Positions 59,094 through 64,000 of a stretch of 64,000 nucleotides of DNA are shown in pieces (position 1 is the first letter of the stretch; each line of letters starts with the position of its first letter). The notes beneath the pieces were generated by a model. It saw nothing but the letters and a program-made list of their open reading frames with translations, had not been told where the DNA came from and searched no databases. The translations under genes were made by a program, and so were the position numbers. Source of the stretch: Glandiceps talaboti (taxonomy: Eukaryota; Hemichordata; Enteropneusta; Spengelidae); the NCBI RefSeq assembly GCF_964340395.1, contig NC_135556.1, positions 11,608,910-11,672,909 on the forward strand, written 5' to 3'.

Positions 59094-61572
59094 ATAAATA
59101 GTTCATGCATATATTCAGAACAGGAAGCTCAAGGGGGGTCAGCTATGAAACAGTGATGCGAAGCCCAGGGTTAGTCGAATCTCCACTAAAACTTTATCGA
59201 GCTGTACGACATTAATACACGTACAATTACTGAAATTTAACTAGCAAATTAAAGTCTACCATCTTTGAAACAAGTGAATATATCCATCGTCCTTTTGCAA
59301 CAAAACTTGGCAAATCTCATAAGGTGAACAGATTACACCTAGATCGTGTGGTGGTGATATGTGGATGGTAGGCTGGTAGCCTGAATGAGAATGAATGGGT
59401 ACTCTTAGGTAGGTTTTATTTGAGTAGACGTGGTAACAAGGACAAAAATAGTTACGTTTTATTTATTGATGTAGTAACTAATTAAAATGCAATATCATGT
59501 TTGGTAGCGCAGAATTTTTCTTTCGAGAAGACGTGAAGGAATAGCAATCTAAATTTTTGCCTTTACTGAAGGCATTCAGTTTACATCTGATATAAACATA
59601 TTGTTGATCAATAGCATAGCATCAATTGAATCATTACTATACAAAGTTATGTATTTGAGTGAATAGAAATTTTATTCAAAACTACTGTCTAATCTCTCAC
59701 TCACGCCATTATGTCGTATGCATTGTCTACGTTTCTACTAGTATAGCTATTTGGTTGGAGTTACATGTCAATTCAAGGGAACAACATGAATAGACGTGTT
59801 CTCCGCTGTTACATTAGTTATTCAGCATGAAGGCACTCTTACATTCGATTACGCAATGAACTTCCATTATGGTGTCATTGGTGCCAATAAATTTATTGAT
59901 GTAGTAACTAATTGATATGCAATATCATGTCTGGTAGCGCAGAATTTTTCTTTCAAGAAGGCGTGAAGGAACAGCAATCTAAATGTTTGCCTTTACTAAA
60001 GGCATTCAGTTTACATCTGATATAAACATATTGTTGATCAATAGCATAGCATCAATTGAATCGTTACTATACAAAGTTATGTATTCGACTGAATAGATTC
60101 GATTGTTTTTATTCAAATTTACTATCTAGTCTCTCACTCACGCCATTATGTTGTATGCATTGTCTACGTTTCTACTAGTATAGCTATTTGGTTGGAGTTA
60201 CATGTCAATTCAAGGGAACAACAGGAATAGACATGTTCTCCGCTGTAACATTAGTAATTCAGCGTGAAGGCACTCTTACATTCGATAATGCAACGAACTT
60301 CCATTATGGTATCATTGGTGCTAATAAATGGTTCATGCATATAATCGGAACAGATAGCCCGTGGGGGTCAGCTATGAAACAGTGATGCGAAGCCCAGGGT
60401 TAGTCGAATCTCCACTAAAACTAGTACTACGTCGAGCTGTACGACATTAATACACATACAATTACTGAAATTTAACTAGCAAATTACAGTCTACCATCTT
60501 TGAAACAAGTGAATATATCCATCGCCCTTTTGTAATAAAACTTGGCGAATCTCATAAGTTGAACAGATTACACTAACCTAGATTGTGTGGTGGTGTCTGT
60601 GGATGGTAGGCTATTAGCCTGAATGAGAATGAATGGGTACTCTTAGGTAGGTTTTATTTGAGTAGACGTGGTAACAAGGACAAAAATAGTTGACAAAACA
60701 ACTACTCGAGTGGTAGACCTGATTAATTTTTTTTTCTTCAAAATTATTGTCTAGTATTAAATTGACTTTACTGGCACAAAAGAAGAGATTCAGTTGAGGT
60801 TTACTGTACGAAAAGTCAAGTTTACCCACCTTTACCCAACCTTTACCCTACCTGTGACCCACATATATATTAAACTACCATCTCTGTCAAGGGGTAGTAC
60901 GAGACAAAGTGACACTTTTGACTTCACAGCCCCAGGGGAGAGGTCGCGGGGGGTAAATTAAGTCAAAGGTGTCATTTCGTCTTGTACCCAACACATTTAC
61001 ACGTCCACTGCCAAAGATTTACCCCGGTGGAAAGACATGGTCAAATATGACTGTTCGTATAGTGAACTAAAATGGTGGATTCTAGTGAAAGTTACATCGG
61101 GTTGAAAATACACCAAACTCAACTTTTACAGAAGAGGATATGAATAATAAGTTCCAAAGCTACGTTTTATTTATTGATGTAGTAACTAATTGAAATGCAA
61201 TATCATGTTTGGTAGTGCAGAATTTTTCTTTCGAGAAGGCGTGAAGGAACAGCAATCTAAATGTTTGCCTTACTGAAGGCATTTAGTTCACATCTGATAT
61301 AAACATATTGTTGATCAATAGCACAGCATCAATTAAATCGTTACTATACAAAGTTATGTATTTGAGTGAACAGAAATTTTATTCAAAACTACTGTCTAGT
61401 CTCTCACTCACGCCATTATGTCGTATGCATTGTCTACGTTTCTACTAGTATAGCTATTTGGTTGGAGTTACATGTCAATTCAAGGGAACAACATGAATAG
61501 ACGTGTTCTCCGCTGTTACATTAGTTATTCAGCATGAAGGCACTCTTACATTCGATTACGCAATGAACTTCC
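59094..61572. repeat. Segmental direct repeats, order A-B-B'-A'-unique-B''
   Basis: Unit B (about 420-440 bp, starting TTTATTGATGTAGTAACTAATT) occurs at about 59455-59890, 59891-60326 and 61161-61572. Unit A (about 360 bp, with GGTCAGCTATGAAACAGTGATGCG and ending GGACAAAAATAGTT) occurs at about 59094-59454 and 60327-60690. The copies are highly similar, so the duplications are recent. In B'-A' an open frame of 65 codons spans the B/A junction (60188-60385). The same frame has a TGA in B and B''. Confidence 0.9.
60891..60989. repeat. Short inverted repeat with GC-rich loop
   Basis: The left arm GGGTAGTACGAGACAAAGTG plus ACACTTTTGACTT pairs with the right arm AAGTCAAAGGTGTCATTTCG plus TCTTGTACCC, around a 35-bp loop containing CCCCAGGGGAG. 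It lies in the unique segment between repeat units A' and B''. Confidence 0.75.
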
Positions 61573-62385
61573 TCTTGGTCAGACATGAATTTAGGTTGAA
61601 AGGAACAGCAGAGACGCATTTTAATGTACCACTGAACCCCAACCACCAACCCACCAGAAAATAGTATCTTAAATCAAATTTTATTGCATTGTTAGCTATC
61701 ATTCCACGTTTTTTAGTACTCAAAGAAAATCTGAAATTCAAATCCTCAACGTAAACAATATGGAATGTACCCTTCTACATCTTTTGGTAATTCTCATACA
61801 CAAATAACCTTCATTGCTGGGAATAAGTAGTCACATGCCAACTTGTCTATCTCATATTAACACCATTGCAAAGTGGGAAATTAATGAGCACTCATGAAAT
61901 GCCTTTAATAATGATTCATTTACTTTTTAACATGATATTTTTACAGAACATAGAGGGAGAACTCCATACAGAACAAATAACAAAAACGTTCTAAAGTAGC
62001 TGCCATATTGACTTTTTCCATTGCTCTAGATAGTATCTCAATTGGTCAAAAGTGGGGGTAAAACATTCTGAAGGTTTCTAAAGGTGTTTTACTGAGTGAT
62101 GTTTCTTTTCTATCTAATATTTGCAGGAGGTCCAATTTATGTAACTTGTATGCTAATATTGAGAGGTAAAACTTCAAGTTTTGTGTAGACCTAAACTTGG
62201 ACTCTATATCCTGTGTAGAATGTACCGGTCCAGGATTCAATACTACATGTGTAGATATGTATTAAAACCAGATGCCAGATCTGAAAAGGAATATTTTTAA
62301 TGTGTGTATGTACACTTGATAACAAGCCACACCAATACGCCGAAATTGGTCAAAAGGACATATAATTTGGCAAGGGTCGTTCTAT

Positions 62386-63050
62386 GCAATAAATGAATGA
62401 CTTTATTTTTTTACCATGCATGTACCCATGAATGTACATGGGGAAGAAAGCCATTGAGGCTTTTATAGACCCCTTACTGTTCTGAGGTGTTATCAATACA
62501 CACTTTAAAATGATTAACGGATGTAGTCACAATAACCCTGGTAAACTGTTCCAAATGTCTATGACATATTGACTGGAAAAATATTTACGTATATCCAATT
62601 TGGATTAAAATAATTACTAAGTAATTACAATGATTTAATTGGTGTATTAATAACAGTAATCCTTTCTGGTAAACTGTTCCAAATGTTTACAACATGTTGA
62701 CTGAAAACAATATTTAGGTATATCCAATCTGAATCTGTACTTAAATCATTTCAATCTATGTCCCCTTGTTGTCGAAGTAGATACTTTGAAAAATACAACT
62801 GGATAAAGGAGAATAATATTATGTAAATGGAAAAGTTTATACACTTCCAGCAAATCAGCTCTAATTCATCTAGTTTCTAAAGTTGTCAGTTTCAATATGC
62901 ATAACTGTCCTCATAATTCAAGCTACCAAGCTGCAGAATCATCCTGGTGAACCGACGCTGCACTTTTTCCAATATCCCTACTCGTACATATGTGGGGAAG
63001 ACACTGGGGAAGCATAGTCAAGGTTTGGACTTACTAGTGCTTTAAAAGAT
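62386..63050 (-). mobile_element. Degenerate LINE 3' end, antisense
   Basis: Read on the minus strand with several frameshifts, it shows the C-terminal part of a non-LTR reverse transcriptase polyprotein. The order is LVSPNLDYASPV, then ILEKVQRRFTRMI and LNYED, then a HRLK-like block, and finally FGTVYQK/IWNSLPE-like blocks. The last block (about 90 bp) is duplicated at 62527-62610 and 62650-62740. The 3' end reads GCCTCAATGGCTTTCTTCCCC, a TGTACATTCATGGGTACATG hairpin and AAATAAAGTCATTCATTTATT, a tetranucleotide tail like those of CR1/L2-type elements. It is older than the LINE at 35811. Confidence 0.75.
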
Positions 63051-63572
63051 AAAAACCAACCAGAGTATTCAGAGTAACTGAAATAATTCATGGTTGGCGT
63101 ACATTTTTGAAAGAATATCAATCAGCAACATCAAACAATACAGGAAATCAAATAAACCGGAAGCATCATACATAATATGCAAATGATATGCAAATAAAGA
63201 AGCCAGAATTTATAATATTGTGATTAAAATGCAAAATTATACAACAGTCTACAGGTTTATAGTCTACAGGATACCCATAAGTACATTTATACAGATATAA
63301 AGCAATCATAGCGTTCACACATTTTAATGTACCATCAATATACAGAAAAAACATGATTTTACATCATTTATGAAATTGCTGCAAAAATTACCCTTAATAT
63401 TGAAATAAAAATTGCCAGCATATATTTTTTAATTGTTCAGATGATGGGGAACACAATGAGATATGTTGGCAAAAATTAACATGAATTTCACACGAAACCC
63501 AATAATCTGCCATATGCCCCCGCACTATATATATGTTCATCTTCACTTTGTTTCATATTTATGAGATCTTAC

Positions 63573-63699
63573 CTTGTCTATCATATCAGGTCTATTTGTA
63601 GCTGCTACGATAGTAACATCACTCAGCTTTTCAATTCCGTCTAACTCAGTCAACAACTGAGCTACAACTCTGTCAGCAACCTGGCTGCTTCCTCCAGAA
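63573..63699 (-). CDS. SPATA5: AFG2A/SPATA5-type AAA+ ATPase, antepenultimate exon
   Basis: After a TTTTTCAG acceptor the exon completes a split codon, codes 42 residues and ends at a GTAAGA donor. It reads [19 protein letters not shown], then the second half of the AAA+ core, [22 protein letters not shown] holds the sensor 1 Asn of the second AAA ring, and [14 protein letters not shown] is the helix after Walker B. Walker A and Walker B themselves lie in exons beyond the right edge of the window. The gene is on the minus strand, so its 5' part is off-window. Confidence 0.93.
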
Positions 63700-64000
63700 C
63701 TGAAAAATGGTCATCAATACCATTATAAATGATAATAATGATAATATTAATAATAATTATGAGATTTTTGAGATCATAATCTCTGCAAGTAGAGCTTGAG
63801 GTGCAGGAATAAACGAGAAGAAAATTACTGTATGGTAAGGGACGATTGCACAATGTCACACAAGCTCAATAAGTGAGCTTGCTTGTTTTGGGGGGAGGGG
63901 TCTGGCATCAATGCGACTGCTGATTTTTGCACTTCTAACCAAATTTTGACAACAATTTTCACTCCTTCAATGACAGCTGCTTTTGTATTTATAACTGAGA
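63700..64000 (-). other. AFG2A intron, phase 2, partial
   Basis: It contains a TAATAATAA-rich stretch (about 63728-63760) and a GGGGGGAGGGG run. No exon was seen before the window ends. Confidence 0.7.

Larger units (their letters stand above)
56458..63572 (-). other. Large repeat-rich AFG2A intron
   Basis: The intron is bounded by GTAAGA (63572 downward) and TTTTGCCAG. Contents: a G-rich tract (about 56868-56940), a 45-bp inverted repeat pair (57427-57470 and 63472-63526), diverged tandem repeats (58720-58935), segmental direct repeats (59094-61572), a short hairpin (60891-60989) and an antisense LINE remnant (62386-63050). No further AFG2A exon is needed or seen. Confidence 0.8.

Overview
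The window looks like AT-rich, gene-poor nuclear DNA from a marine invertebrate. Introns have GT/AG borders, and there is a very high density of tetranucleotide microsatellites, mostly (ACAT/ATGT)n and (GTCT/CAGA)n. Degenerate LINEs, palindromic MITEs and old dispersed repeats are common. A bilaterian, perhaps a lophotrochozoan, fits the gene and repeat content, but the species cannot be fixed from sequence alone.

Five protein-coding loci are supported. (1) Plus strand, 20251-32252: the last three exons of a cell-surface receptor-like gene. They encode a thrombospondin type 1 repeat, a CUB domain, and one large exon with a transmembrane helix and a tail of about 575 residues that is rich in Arg/Ser/Pro and ends in a PDZ-ligand-like S-A-V. 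All introns seen are phase 1, as in shuffled extracellular modules. The 5' exons were not found. (2, 3) Plus strand, 38438-39031 and 43474-44103: two single-exon, diverged Ras-like GTPases, evidently tandem paralogs. Both have altered switch II residues and neither has a CAAX box. (4) Plus strand, 51829-52374: a secreted protein with a signal peptide and a Thr/Val/Pro 10-residue repeat. It appears cut short by a one-base frameshift inside the repeat. (5) Minus strand, 63699 down to 54992: the last three coding exons of an AAA+ ATPase matching SPATA5/AFG2A.

The rest is mobile or repetitive DNA. A 5'-truncated non-LTR retrotransposon (35811-38168) sits inside an (ATGT)n microsatellite. A second LINE remnant lies antisense to the plus strand at 62386-63050, in the AFG2A intron. 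Palindromic elements lie at 5462-5770, 34650-34800, 41253-41511, 50019-50253 and 55452-55621; two of them are bounded by TA. A hammerhead-ribozyme-like fold lies at 45505-45614 inside a direct-repeat region. The 7.1-kb AFG2A intron also carries segmental direct repeats (59094-61572). The first 20 kb and most other intergenic DNA show no convincing gene.

Most promising for follow-up: the hammerhead-like motif, the LINE inserted in ACAT/ATGT repeats, the Ras-like pair, the TSP1-CUB receptor with its unusual tail, and the frameshift in the secreted repeat protein.
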